In this document: piece after piece, positions 12,210-25,033 of the stretch | Position numbering within the stretch: position 1 is the first letter of the stretch | Layout of the letters: every line of letters begins with the position of its first letter | Assembly: GCA_006538405.1 (NCBI GenBank) | Contig: BJKQ01000013.1 | Coordinates: 186,001-250,000, forward strand | Length of the DNA stretch: 64,000 bases | Direction: 5' to 3' | Origin: Hansfordia pulvinata | Taxonomy: Eukaryota > Ascomycota > Sordariomycetes > Xylariales | Notes under the pieces: generated by a model | The model's input: only the letters and a program-made list of their open reading frames with translations | Told to the model about the DNA's origin: nothing | Databases searched by the model: none | Made by a program: the position numbers and the translations under genes

Positions 12210-14694
12210 TGCGGGCACGATCTCCTCTCCGAGGGAAAACCCTAGAGGCCGGAAACCTACCGAGCAACTTGACGGTAGGTAGGTAAACACAGCTGTACAT
12301 ATGGAATGGTTTCGAGGCGTCACACGGGCATCTTGCATAAATGGGCTCTACGGCGTCGAGGCTACCATGCAGGGCACCGCTCGCAAGGCTATTCGCCAAT
12401 CAACGGAAATTGAGCAGGTTCATAAGCATTCAGACGATGATGATCCAATGTAGGTGCGACACCCTGGAGCTTCCTAGACCCCCAAGATTGTTTTTTTTTT
12501 TTATCATGTGCATGTCACTGTGATTCCGAGGTATCTGGCCCGAGCAGCCATGAGATGCGAAGCCTCTAAAAGTAGAGTCACGGAAAGTAAAGGCACCTTC
12601 TTTGCCGACATGCTATTGATAACGCCGTTTTAACAGAGGCGAGGCTTTTCTGGGGTGCTCCTGGGCCCTGGACTTCTCATCATATGGATGACCATACCTG
12701 AGAGCCACGGTGCTGTCTCTTCACGGCCGATGACCAAAATCTGGGCAGTCCAGACGACCCTTTACGGTGGACCTTGGAGCCCGCTTGCTGAGGGGCGCCC
12801 CGTGTTATCTACGTCTGAACCATAATCGTCACCGACGCCTGACTCTACCGGCAGAACCCGGCTTCGAAGAGGATGGTGTAGCCCGGCGTGTCCCCAACAC
12901 GGCTGCTGAGTCGTGAGAAGACCAGGACACTCCGTTGCTGGGGGTCAAGCTACTCCTTTTCTTCCACTCGGTCAGCCGCCGCTGTGAAGATAGAGAAGAG
13001 AGGAAGAATCACAGTGGACTGTGGTACCTATCAGCTCCCGAGACGTCCCGTGTAGTCTTTCTCAAGCCCCGTGATACCGCCCGTGCCCTCGCTCAGTCCA
13101 GCTCAGTAGGACGCCCAAAGCCAAGAGGACACCTCCCCTGTGCAAGGCTCCGGCTTACCCTCGAGGTTTTTCCGGAAATAGGACACGCGCACCAGCGGGG
13201 GAAGGGGGAGGCGACGTGGAAGTCTTTCACAAGTTGAGCGGGTCGGCGATCGTTAAGGCTGCGCTCTCTTTCCTCCCTCTCCCTCTCTCCCTGTGCGTGG
13301 GCGCGCTGCCCCGTGAGTGTCAAGCTCTTGGGGGCTTTCTGCTGGGTAGAGACGGGCAAGTCATCTTTTTGGGGGGAGGCGAGCAGGAAAGGGGGCAGGA
13401 TAGGCGACTCCCGTGACGCCAGGCCTGTTGGCTTGAAGCCTCTGCGGGCCGAGCCGGCGGTGGAGTCCCCTGATATCAGGAACGCCGTTGATCTGATTGG
13501 GCTTCACTGATCTTCAGAGGCACACGCATTTTCCTGAAGAAGCCCCGTGTTGCGGCGAGCGCGGGAGGATTTGTATTGGAGGATATTCGGCGCTCTCTCT
13601 ACCCGACCGTGACTCGGCAGTAACGTCATATGCCCTCCATCATGTTCTGTGATCGATGGCCTGCAGGCTGGTGGAAGGCAGCCCACTCCTGATGTCCCTC
13701 TGTCCAGGGTTTTCGTGTATGAAAGCCTTTGGCCGGAGCTATCCTGAGGTGGCTGCGTGCCCCGGTATCTGTCTTGCCATCCTTGGCTGAGGACGTAAGC
13801 TGGGTGGCTCTTGTAAGCTTCGGAGATTGTAGCATGTCTCTCTTGGGTCTAATAGGCCTGCTGTCGGGGTTGTGTGCTTTATAGCAGAGGCTCGGGTAAG
13901 TAATAGCTTGACGCGCCTTTGAGACTGCCGTCATCACTGACCTGCCTGGGCTTGACGCGCCTTTGAGACTGCCGTCATCACTGACCTGCCTGGCGCAGTG
14001 TCAGAAGCCGCCTTCTCTGGGTGAAGAGATCCAAGCCCCTCTCTGTAGGCGTTGAACGTTTAGATACCTAGGGATATGTGACCTCTGTTTCTCCTGCATC
14101 GGGTATGGCCTCCCGGCGCACAACTCATCCTGGAAGCACGCGCGCGATTGCCCAGAGTCTGTCTGGATGGGCCGCCCACAACTTCGGGAGCCCGTCGAGG
14201 AAAGAAGGAAGAAGGAAGAAATACACCCCTGATGATTTGCTTTCCCCCGGGAGGCCGTTTCATGCTGACTCTCGCGAGGCTTTGGTCTTTGGAGCCGTGC
14301 AGAGTGCGAGCCGATCTGCAGATAGGCCTGCCATGCCATGTTATTCCGCGTGGCTGGCTGCCGTACAATTAGGGCGGAAGGTCCCGTCTGCTCGGTCCTG
14401 TCTTATATATTCTCTTTCTCCACGATAGAGCGAGAGCAGTGGCGGGACTGCCGATGCCAAAGCCAAGCCAAGTTAGAAGCACAAGTGAAAGTCGAAGAAA
14501 AGGAAGAGGAAGGGAAAAGAAATAAATAAGGGGAAGAAAACAAAACGCCACCCATCAGTGCGAGACAGGTCTTCGCCGCTTCTGGACCACTCAAGCTGAA
14601 TGCCTAGGTGGGTAGTCTTCACACTGGCGGCCGGTGTCACGCTGGCTTGAGCGGGAATGGTGGCCAGTAGCTCGGGTCGCGATCCCCGGGCGCA
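12210..14694. other. Intergenic region
   Basis: No gene could be supported. It contains a perfect 44 bp tandem duplication at 13906-13993, reported separately. Short frames lack recognisable domains or consistent codon bias. Confidence 0.55.
13906..13993. repeat. Perfect 44 bp tandem duplication (two copies)
   Basis: Bases 13906-13949 are repeated without change at 13950-13993. The unit begins GCTTGACGCGCC and ends ACCTGCCTGG. There is no third copy, and it lies in non-coding DNA. The lack of divergence indicates a recent event or an assembly artefact. Confidence 0.95.
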
Positions 14695-15690
14695 ATGAAC
14701 GACGGCGGCGACTCGACGACGGATACGGCGATGTCAGTAGTGGCGACGACGACGACGACGACGACGACGGCGACTACAACGACGGGGGCGACCCCAAAAA
14801 ACCAACGGGGCCGTGTTTGGCGGGTTTCGACGTCGCCATGATGGTGATGACGGCCGTGTCGCTGGCGCTGGCCATCGCGTCGCGGGGCTTTTACGCGCCG
14901 CCGCCGCGGGGGACCACGTACCAGTCGCGCTTCTGGTGGGACGACTGGACGGCCGGGGGCGCGGGGGTGAGTGGCGTCTTTTTTCTTTTTCCCTGCCTCT
15001 CTCCCTCACGCTCAAACGTATATATATACCGTCTATCATAAGCCTTTCCCCCTTTCTGGCCAGTTCCCCCTCCCACCCCGCTTTTTATCCCCCTTATAAC
15101 TGACGTGGCAACAATAGATTATGTGCCTCGCCCAGCTGGCCATCACGCTGGCCATTCTCCACCAAGCGGGCGCGGGGCAGCCGATGGCGACGCCGACGCC
15201 GGCGCATACGACGCTGATGCTGCAGCTACAGCACGCGGGGACGTGCGCGGTACGGCGCGTCGCTGGGGCCTGACCAAGCTCTCGGCGCTGCTGTTCCTCA
15301 CCCGCGTCTTCCCCCGGGGGCGCCAGTTCGGCCTGGTTCAACGCGGGCCTGTGGCTGGCGCACCTCGGCAACGCGGCCTGGCTGCTCGGCACCGTACTGG
15401 CGACCGTCTTCTTTTGCCGGCCCCTCAGCCTCAACTGGGAGGAGCCCCTGGCGGCCGCCTGGCGCGGGGGGCCACCACTGCGGCGGAGACCAAATGGGGC
15501 TGTACAAGGGCAAGTCGATCCCCACCGTCGTCATCGACGTCATGAGCATGGTCCTGCCGCTGCCCAGAATCTGGGGGCTGCAGATGACCAGGGGCCGCAA
15601 AGTGGGCATCAGTCTGGTATTTGTCCTCGGGTTACTGGTGACTATCACGAGTCAAGCCAGGGTTGAGTATACAAGTCGAAGACACACTAA
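14695..15690 (+). pseudogene. Rhodopsin-family fungal integral membrane protein, frameshifted
   Basis: Translated pieces in several frames together match the fungal rhodopsin-domain family of seven-helix membrane proteins often linked to sensing. Pieces are a first helix with TAVSLALAIASRGFY and WWDDWT (exon to 14966), an intron 14967-15117 and IMCLAQLAITLAIL. Then come LTKLSALLFLTRVF, the helix AWFNAGLWLAHLGNAAWLLG, VFFCRPLSLNW and SMVLPLPRIWGLQMTRGRKV. Frame changes fall at the G run 15265-15268 (one base too few), the CCCCCGGGGG block 15311-15320 (one too many) and the G run 15466-15471 (one too many). A further shift seems needed between ATG 14695 and the first helix. The last two helices and tail are not recognisable after about 15660. 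Either a decayed gene, or homopolymer errors plus a missed 3' end; the lost 3' part favours decay. A GAC triplet run lies near 14746-14772. Confidence 0.72.
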
Positions 15691-17302
15691 ACACGGAGAG
15701 CAGTGTCGTCGTCTCGGTAGGACGGCTGATCTCCTTCATGAACACGCCCGAACTGCTCAAGGAGGACCTGTCATGTACGTCTCTCCTCCCGGAAAGAATC
15801 TCAGGGGGCGGGGCGGGACTCCGCTTCGTCTTCACGTCACTCTGGCTTTCAAGACTGACAGTTGATATCCTTGTTGTTGTTCGTTCACCTTTTAAACCAC
15901 TGAGTGTGCTCTGATGAGATACGTATAGATGGCCAATGTTTTTACGATTTTCTTTTCTCTTCCCATGCCAGCACTGGACTCTCTCTGTCTGCCTGTCTGT
16001 CTCTCTCTCTCCAAAGTGGCGGTGCGACGCTCATCTGCATGTTTGCGGGAGCTGTTCGATAAAGGCCCCCCTTAGACCGGGTTCCCTTTCCCGTCTGCAC
16101 ACTGCTGTCCTCATACTGGGCACTACTCGTACACGTGTGCAGGTACAAGGCGACGGAGTACTCGCAGAGACGCGGCTGCGGTCGAATGCAGCACGCGCCG
16201 TTTGTTGCCTGACTCCGGGCTGTATAAGTAGAGCCAGGCGGAGTCCTCTTGAGTTGTCACATGTAATAAGTCCAGGGCAAGAGTGAGCCGGCCAGAACAG
16301 ACAGCCTCAGCAGCACTACCGAGCGTGCCCGTTTGCCTGCCCCGCGTCGTCAGCTGCAGCTCTGCCGGCCCGTTTTGCAGGGGCGGGAAGAGCATTGCGG
16401 CGTGAGATGTCATCCGGGTGCGTGCCTTGGGTTGTACTGAGCCGTTTGGAGGTTGATATGCGGATGCATCGCAGAGAAAAGAGAACAAGAAAACAAAAAG
16501 AAATCTCGAATGCTCACACCTGTCTGTCTGTCCGTAGGTAGACGGGAGGCGTCCCCTTGGCCCGGTCAAGCGGGACGGCTCCATCTGATCCGCCCACGAC
16601 GTGGGAAAGATGCCTCATGAAGGCTTCTCAGACCCTAAATGAGGGTAGATGATTGGTCTGACGAGGTATGCAACGACTTGCTGGTCAGAGACCATAGCCG
16701 TTACTCAACACATGGGTGCTATGTTTCCCTTGCGGTAAGCACTCTCTGAAGCCTTCCAAAATACTCTCCGAGTCTCGCGCTTGGGCCAATGGTTTCCCTT
16801 ACCTCTTTCGTCTTTGTCCGTATAGATTAGGTAGTCTTTCCAGCACTGCGTAGCCCGGCGGCCAGTGTGAAGCAGACGTAGGAAATCGAGTTACTCTGAA
16901 TGTCTTGATTTAGAAAGTTGCGAATTACAGGGTGCCTACCACATCAACTCTGAAGCGGGCAGGAAGCCACCAGGACGCTGGTCACGGCTGGGCCTTGGAT
17001 ACTACCCACGACTACTATTTTGCTAGATACAACAGTCCACGGCTGGAATGGAACGAGCTTGGGAGGCGAGTCTGTTCCGAGGATCCTTCTTTACACGGAG
17101 CTCAGGGCACCCACTCACGCCCAAATGCCTGCCAGTGGACTTGCTCGATTCAACAAGTAGCGCAACCATGTGAGAAAGCCCACGACACAAACCCATATGA
17201 ACCAGGCGACTTTGCAGATTCCACGGCCACCACTCGACAAGCCAAAGCCTAAGAAAACCATCAGACAGCAGCAACTTGAACCCAGGCAAAGCTAGAATTC
17301 TC
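15691..17302. other. Intergenic region
   Basis: No gene supported. Open frames are short and their products look like random translation. A TACTCGTA octamer lies at 16124-16131. Confidence 0.55.
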
Positions 17303-18960
17303 TCAGTCCTTGCGCACATACAACCACACGCTCCACGGCACCTCTTCCGCCTTATCCAGGGGGTACCCGTGGTAGCCCTCGAGGAGCTTCGCGGTGCGCG
17401 GGGACGCATGATCCGTCGTGAACGGGCTGCGATGGGGGTTGTTATCAAGAGATTTGTGTCAGCGGGACCAGTTTTCAGTCTGCGGGAGACACGACGGTGT
17501 TCCCTTATCTCCCGGAAAAAGGGAGGGAGTATCTCCAGGGAAAGGGGACAGAAGGGAGGGAGAATGAAAGAGCCTTTTTTGTGTGTGGCAAAAGACTCTT
17601 CTTTCCTTCCTGTTTTTTTTTCACACTCACCTGACCGACACGCGGTGCCCGCCCTCGAGCACCTCCTCGCGCCCCCAGTCGATTGTCCCGGGGTCCTCGA
17701 GGCCCTCGCCGCCGCGCGGCGGGTCCCAGAGGATCATGGCGGGCTGGGCGATGTCGGCGACGACCTGCTTGACGGGCACGTTGCAGCTGACGCTGAAGAC
17801 GACGGCGCCGTCGTCGACCTCGGCGAACGCGCGCGCGCCGCTCGTGGTGGCCCCGGCCCCGGCCCCGGCCCCGCCGCCGCCGCTCCCGCCGAGGACCGTC
17901 CCGAACCCGCGCCACCGCCGCAGCACCTCCTCGCACGTCCAGTCGTACGCCGGGTCCTGCGCGACCAGCGGCAGCTCCTCGGCCGTCCGCCCCGTTCGCG
18001 CCCGCAGCACCTCGGCCACCGTCTCCGCCGCCGCGTGCTGCTGCCGCGCCCGCCGCCCCGCCTCCAGCAAAGACCTGCGCTCGTTGTCTCCCCCGCCGTC
18101 CCTGGCGGACTCGCGTCCCCCGTACCCCTCGCCGTCCCAGTACAGCCGCCCCAGCCCGAAGCACACGATCCTGCTGATGCTGCTGCTCCGAACTGCCCCT
18201 CCTGCCCCCTCGCTTCCGGTGGTCTTCGGGATCGCCGCCGCCGCCAGCCGCGCCCGCAGGTCCGCGCAGGCCGCGCTGCCCTCCCACTCGCGCCGCGTCG
18301 CCTCGTACAGCGCCGCCAGCGGGCCCGGGTCCCGCGGCGCCGTCAGCTCCCGCGGCACGAAGCACAGGTCCAGCGGGCAGCGGCGGCCGGCGTGCTCGTA
18401 GGCCTGCCTCCAGACGAGGTCCTGGTACTTTTCGAAGCGGAGCATGGGGACTCTGTTGCGCCGTGGCGGGCCGGGCCCATTAGTTTCTTGTGAAAGATGA
18501 ATGGGGGGCGCTATGTTCTGTTGAGTCGAAGAGGCGTGGTGGGTATGCGGGTGGGGGAGGGATGTATATCTTCCCCATCTTGATGCACGCGCTCCCTTGT
18601 GTTTAGACCGAGAACTCACCTGTTCTCCTCGACCCCCGTGCTCCACCAGCTCTCGACGGGGATCGTGTAGGGCTCGCCGACCAGGTTCCGCACGGTGAGG
18701 GCGCGGCCCGCCCACGAGGTCGCCGCCCCCGCGGTCAGCAGCTCGTCGGCCTCGAGCAGCTCCTCCCTGGTGAACAGCGGCACGCCCTCGTCGTACAACC
18801 TCTGAACCTCGGGCAGGAACTCGGGGGGTTCCCGGATGGATCGCTCGTTGTTGGGCTCGGCGGGCTGTTCCTCCTCGTCCTCCTCCTGCTGCTGCTGCTG
18901 CATGATGCTACTACTCTCGTCTGTTTCCGCCACGGTGAAGCTCGTGAACGACCGGTCCAT
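17303..18960 (-). CDS. SRR1-like domain protein
   Basis: Exons 18960-18620, 18452-17631 and 17426-17303 join in frame to 428 residues. The product matches the fungal SRR1-like domain group, named after plant SENSITIVITY TO RED LIGHT REDUCED 1; its biochemical role in fungi is not established. Visible features are an acidic Gln-run N-terminus, the domain segment ISRIVCFGLG, QHAAAETVAEVL, VAQDPAYDW and the strong block VVFSVSCNVPVKQVVADIA. The end is WSVWLYVRKD. The middle carries an Ala/Gly-rich low-complexity insert. The start MDRSFTSF is chosen because a TTTATAAA-type box lies about 110 bases upstream (near 19066-19074) and upstream in-frame sequence looks non-coding. Both introns have GTGAGT donors. 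Probably cytosolic or nuclear; no signal peptide or membrane segment is seen. Confidence 0.85.
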
Positions 18961-21900
18961 AACCGCGCCAGCAGAGTCCAGGCGTGTATCCTTTTCTTTG
19001 TCTGGGTGGGAGAAGGGGTGGAAGCGAAGAGTGTCGGCAGGGTACACGGTCAACGTCGTCGCCGCGTTTATAAAAGAGCCCCCGGGGGCAGAGTGGGAGG
19101 CGGGGTCGGGTCGGTCAGACGGCTGAGTGAGGGATCGCCAGACGGGCCTTCGCACCACACGAGCAGCACAGGCAAGGTGCATACCCAGGCTGCCACCAAT
19201 CCACCGCGGGGTCCTCGTGTCTGCTGATTCGCCGGCCTGCAGACTCGCCGGGCTGTGAGGCGCGCGCCAACATGCAGACGGCGCTGCTGCGAGCCGCCGA
19301 CCAACAGACCTACGTGTGCATGCTTGCCTCTTACCACTCCACTGGCATCGGCATTCGGGACTTGGTGACCAGACCAACGCGCAAACAAATCGACACACAG
19401 GCAAACGGGACTCACTTGCCATGGCAGACACAGACCAGGTATACCCCTCGCGGCGTTCGAAAGGGGGACTGGCCGAACGTCGTGAAAAGGTGGGTTCATG
19501 AACAAGGGAGCTCGGACGAGAGGACGACACAAATGTACAGACCTATTCAGCCCAGGCAGCGTCCAAACCAGAACTCATCGAGTTCGTCTTTGTCCGCCTC
19601 CGTTCTCGCTGCGGAGGCGCGACGGTATTGCAGCAAGTTTGAGAAACCTCACGTGAAAAAAGACAGGTGCGGCTTGGCCCCCTCCTCCTCTCGGCGTACA
19701 CCCCGGACATCCTACTCGGGGTGCTCTCCGCCGGCGAGGCTTCGAGGTGGTCGAGAGCCAACGGCGCGCGCGCCCTCGCCGTTGTCTCGAGGCTTGAGAA
19801 GTGCCGGTGAAGCAAATCCGTGGCCGAACAAGTACCGCCAACCGGCTGCTGTCGCCTACGGCGATACGGTCGTCGCAGATCGCAGGGGTTCCCGGGGGGG
19901 GGGGGGGGGGGGATGAAAATTGGCGGCGGGTTGGATAGGATCGCAGTTCCTCGTTTGCGGTTGGCAGTACCCCTGCGCATGTTCCTGTCCACTTCAGGGA
20001 ACAGATTCAAGAGGTTTGTTTTAGCGGTTTACGGCTCATTTCGAGATTTTGGGCAACAGTCAGCCAGTCCCCGCGTGCCGAGAAGTTGAAGGACAGTTGC
20101 CATCTATCCCCAGCCTGACTCACATTTATTTTCTCGTGAGGAGCGAGAGTCTGGAGTTGCCCACATGGATGCCTTGACTCACGGCACCTCATCGCCTTGA
20201 AGTGTCTTTGAAAGGTATTCGCCTCGTGTGGGAGTAAGGATCTGCTGCCGAAAGGGGTCTTAATGAACCATTTCCCCCTCCCTTTCTTCGCCTTGTTGTT
20301 TAGGACTGGAAAAAAGGAAAGAAACGAACAAGTCAGTCGAAAACCAGGCAGCCCTGAGTCTCGAAACGGCGCCGATGACAAGGCAAACTTCCCAGACCCT
20401 CGACCCCTGAGCCCCTGAGCCCCTTTGCTCTCCTGGGGCGTCGGTGCGAAACGCGTTTCATCTACAGTGAGCGCCCTGCCCTCTCTTCACACCGTAGTTG
20501 CAGCCCCGGGTCGTGCTCTGCTTTGCTCTGCGCCACGAGCGTCGCGGCCATCTCGCCCTAGCCCCCCGTCATCAGCAAGTGCCGGAGCGAAAACTGGCCG
20601 TCAGTGAGAACCGGAAACGCGCTGGTCGGGAAGCACGCGGCGCGGCACGAGCGGGCGGGCGGCCGGGCACTGAGCGCGAGCCTGCCGCGAGGACAAAGGC
20701 TCCTTCGGACCGTCCCGAGATTGATTGGATTCGCGACTTGGAGGATTCCCTTTTCCGCAAGATCAGTCCGGGATCCTTGGTTGGCTTGGGCAGTCACCTT
20801 ACGTATGAATGACTCGGCCGCGCGAGGTACGAGTAATGCGTACTCGTAGACGGCTCATCAGAACATACTCGCACTCCGTCTGGTCTGCCGGTCGCAACCC
20901 AGAAAACCGGGGGCTCCCCTGGTACGTCTAACCCTACGCGCGCTGCCGTGGTCTAGTTTGCCCGGGCGCAGCGCGCTCCAACTGGTCTGAGACCAAGGAA
21001 CTGCCATAAACTCAAGATATCGACCTCCCACAAAAGCAAACCGGGGCGTGGTGTGGTTGCTTCTCGCTGCCTAGCAGAGCATGGTTATGGAGCAGTCGGG
21101 TAGCCAGGCACGGCGCATCCCGAGCGAGTGAGCCGATTCCAAGAATAGCCACAGATGGACGACAGTTCAGGTTAGTTCAGGTGCGGGTGAGCACGTGTGA
21201 TCAGCCGTGGACCGCGCAGCTCCCACCGATTGGAGACGAAATGCATGGCCGGCAGAGTCTGGGGCACGCAGAGGGTACGAAGATGCATCCTGCCCACGGC
21301 CTGCGTGTCTTCCTGCTGGCTGTAATGCGCGTCTTCCTGCTGGCGCATCCGGTGGAAGCAGATTCGCGCGGCAGACAGGCACGACAGGGCTGCGCCCAAG
21401 GGTGCCGTGGGGAGCAGAGGCTTAGAGTTGGAGATGAGGGAGATCCTGCGCCGCGTCCCGGCAAGGACGAGCAGCAACCGCAGCAGCAGCGCGCCCTGGC
21501 AGGGCTGGGCGGATCGGCTGGGAGGGTCTGTTTCCATATTTATCGCGTTTCAGGGTCTACCGGAGCGGACCGCCTGGGCTGCCCATTCGCTGCTGAGGCC
21601 GACCGAGAGGCCTTGAGGACTGCATCGCTCCCATAGTTGGAGGTTGTTTCAAGTGGCACGTCGCAGAGAGATGATATCAGCCTCCCAGCCACGTCGAAGG
21701 GCCAACCGCGGACAGGTGGCGGTTGGCTACCTGGTCGTCGCCGCGCCGCCCGCCAGCTCGGAAACGCACGTTGATAGAGGCCCTAGCGCGCAGAGGGTGT
21801 GTCACTCTTGCTGGAGACTGTGCGTCGAATTGCCGTTGCCGTCGCGCGTGGCTGGGACGGTTACCTGATGTCATCTGTACGCGTGGAGGGAAGATCCCGG

Positions 21901-24900
21901 CCAGGGCCAGGCGGCTGTTAGAGGTAGAGCAGGCAGCCGTGGTGTGGACGAAGCGACGTGTTTGCGACTCCAGGTGTTTGCGTCATGGGCCGAATGGCGC
22001 ATCGAGCTACCAGACGCCAAACCAATGGCTGGGCCAGCCCCCCGCCCCTGGCTGCCCGGAGCATGCATGGGCCTGGTTGTACGGCCGGGGGCCTGTACTC
22101 GTAGGTTGTGAGCGGGCGCCGTCCGGGCGGTGGTTCGCATCTGTCTGACGCATCCTGTGGGCGGGGAGTGCTCGTTGTTGCCCGTGGCCGACGTGCGTGA
22201 ACCTGGGATCTCGTCGTCGATTTCGCCTCGTCCTCGTCCTCGTCCTCGCTCTCGTGCTCTTGCTCGTGCTCCCCATCTACTCGTAGTCGAGAGTCTGTGG
22301 AAAGGATGGGAGCTAGGCTACGGCGGGGGGGCGTCGAGGCCGGGTGAGGTTGCGAGTGGGGATTCTGGAAGTGGTGGAGGAACATAAGAACATGGGCGGC
22401 CATTTTTAGCGACGCAGGGCGGCAGCGAGATTGCAGGAATCACCGATGCGTGCGAGGCAGGCGCCGGTCGCCGGGCTTTGGCGGAAGGAGCCAGGGACTG
22501 CCGCTTGGGGACTAGAGCCAGTAGCCCAAACAGGGGCCGCCGGGTACGCGAATACATTGTCGCGGTCGACATCATGCGCGGTTGCGTCAGCGGTTGCGGC
22601 AGGCAGCCTACGATACTCCCGTCGTAGGACGGGACTGGCCTCAGAAGCCGGGCTGGGGACGGGACACAGGCACTGACCTCACAGGTCGGCAGCATGTCGC
22701 CAGCAGTCGCAATATTGAAGCACCACCTGAGCAGATCCTGGGCGCGCCATCAAAGATTCCTCCAACTTCCCCCGATCCAGCCGGCCACGACCACCCGCAC
22801 CCACGGTACCATGGAAAGCCGCACAGCTATGGCGGAGCTGTCCACAGCCGTCCAACTACGATCTCGCCGTACTCGCCTCCGTGCTGCTGCTTAGCAGACG
22901 GCGTGGATCTGGGTTGCTAAATCGGGCTTGTACGGGACCTGGAGCCGGGGCAGATACCTGCACCTAGCTGGTAGGTACATAGGTACACCTAGCTGGTAGG
23001 CTACGGTATGTACCCGTACTCGAGCCTTCAAGGTGGAAGCTATGGCCGGCTGGACATGATCGGCCAGCAGGGAACCCGCTGCCATCCTCGGGCTGGTCAA
23101 GGCCTTGCCATCGCCCTGATTCGTTGTCCTGTAATTCACTCACCGTTATCCTGTTTCAAGGTGTCCTGGTCCGCCGGGTCCAGGCATCATGTCCCCTGGC
23201 CGTCTTGCTCGTTACCTGGTTTTCGCTGCCCGACCGCAGGGCCTTAGCCACGCGTACGAGGACCTACTCGTACGCTGGGGACGGCCGACATGTGAGAGTG
23301 AGACGTACGGGGCACCAGGGGCCGGCGATCTGCGTCATAGTCACGATCGCATCCCCAGATGACCCGGGAGCCGTCACTGGGCCGCGGGCTGCACCAATGC
23401 GCAGCACCAGTGCGTGGTCCCAATGCGCGTGGCGCGGGGCGCATGGCACCCTTCTTGCAGGTGCATCTGCATGTACATGTACGTAGTCGTATGGGTACCG
23501 GCTATCAGAACCTACCTTAGTAGGTACCTCCACTATTGCATGTTCCTGTATGTACGCACGAGTATCTCCAGTCTCTTGCACGTCGTTCTTGGGCGGGATC
23601 AGGCACGCGAGACCTGCTGCTTGTCTCTGTTTCTCACTTCTGCAGCTCGGGAACGATATGAAGGGCAATTATCAATCCCGAGTCTTCCCCCCTAGCTGCC
23701 TATGCAATCAGTGAGACCCAATCTGCCAATTCCCATCAACCGTCAACTCGGGTGCCACAGGGAGCAACAGAGAAGGGGAGACTTCCACCATGGATGTTGG
23801 TTGCCGGTCGCGCAAGTACTCGTACCTGAACGTGGCCGAGTGAAATCCTGCCGTGCGTCAGGTACCTAACGGAGTACCTAAATGGTCCAGACGGCTGGTT
23901 CCTCCAACCTGATGTAAGCGCAGCCTGGTGCCCGCGACCCGCTGAAGTATGGGGTACCTTAGTTCTTCGCACCAGCCCTGGCGTTAGGCTGCCCGATCCA
24001 GCAGATTCATGGGAAATGGGAAAGCAGTTGCCGACTTCCTACTCGTACGAAGGCCACCTCACGCTCGAGATGATGTGAATCTCCCAGGTTTCTGGTGGCA
24101 TGCTAAAGGCAGAATCTAGCTTGTGCCGTTGTAGCTGATGTGGCCCGGAGACGAGCACTGAACTGGTGCTCCCACCTCTATTCGATGTGGTACTCGATAC
24201 ATGTACCTGACATGCATCTTGATGTACTCCTAGCCTACTGCCTGGGTCCCGTCGTTTCCAGTCGTCGCTGGCTGACACGGTGGCTGTGACCGGCTCATTT
24301 GGTGCATGAATGACCGCACCGCTCCTGACCATGTTGGACTGCAGCCCGTGACACAAACCAGGAATGAGGTACCTCGCCCAAAACCTGGCAAGAACGCCTC
24401 CCCCAGGACCGAGGACCAAGACGGACGGGGACGGAGACGAGGACGAGGACGAGGAACGGCCGGCCGGCTGGCTGTCCCATCCATGGCTCAAGCCTCCAAC
24501 TTGAACCTTGCCTGCCCCTCCCTCCCTTCTCCTTCTCCTCCGCCTCGTCCCCGTCCGTCTCGTCAGTCTGCCCAGTCTGCCCGCTTTGCCTCCCAACTCA
24601 TCATCGCTGGCCAGGCCTACCCTAGGGATCCTGGCTGTGACAAATCCTTCTATCCAATCCTCTTGGATCCCGTCTGTCTGCTGTCGCAGCCGTTCACGCC
24701 CGCGCCCGCGCCCGCGCCCACACCCACCACAGCTTCTCTGCCACTCTACTCCTGCCTTTTCAACCGCCTGCCGCCCTCTACGAGTACACTGGCCAGCTCC
24801 CCCTTTCACACCTCCAGCTTCGAGGTCACCCCAGCTACTCCCATCCCGGCGGGTCAGACACCCCGTTACCCACCCGTTGATCCTTTCCGCTGCCCTCCCG

Positions 24901-25033
24901 AGGAGGCTGGTGCCGCCCGTGCTCGAGCTCCAGCTTCGTCAAGCTGCTCCCTTTCTCTTATTACTCTTTCTTGCCCGCTCTCTCCTGTCGCGGCTGCTCT
25001 CCAGCTCTTTCCGCCACGCCACCAATCGCCACC
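18961..25033. other. Long intergenic region, about 6 kb
   Basis: No gene is supported over six kilobases despite many short frames on both strands. It contains a 19-base poly-G run at 19894-19912. It also has a dense set of TACTCGTA-type octamers (20828, 20841, 22096, 22278, 23265, 23817, 24040, 24779) and TAGGTAC/GGTACCT words around 22960-23000, 23515-23530 and 23860-23960. The last 500 bases before 25034 are CT-rich, as expected for the leader of the next gene. A promoter for the SRR1-like gene lies at the left end. Confidence 0.5.
19894..19912. repeat. Poly-G tract, 19 nt
   Basis: An uninterrupted G run in intergenic DNA. The exact length is not reliable from sequence alone. Confidence 0.9.
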
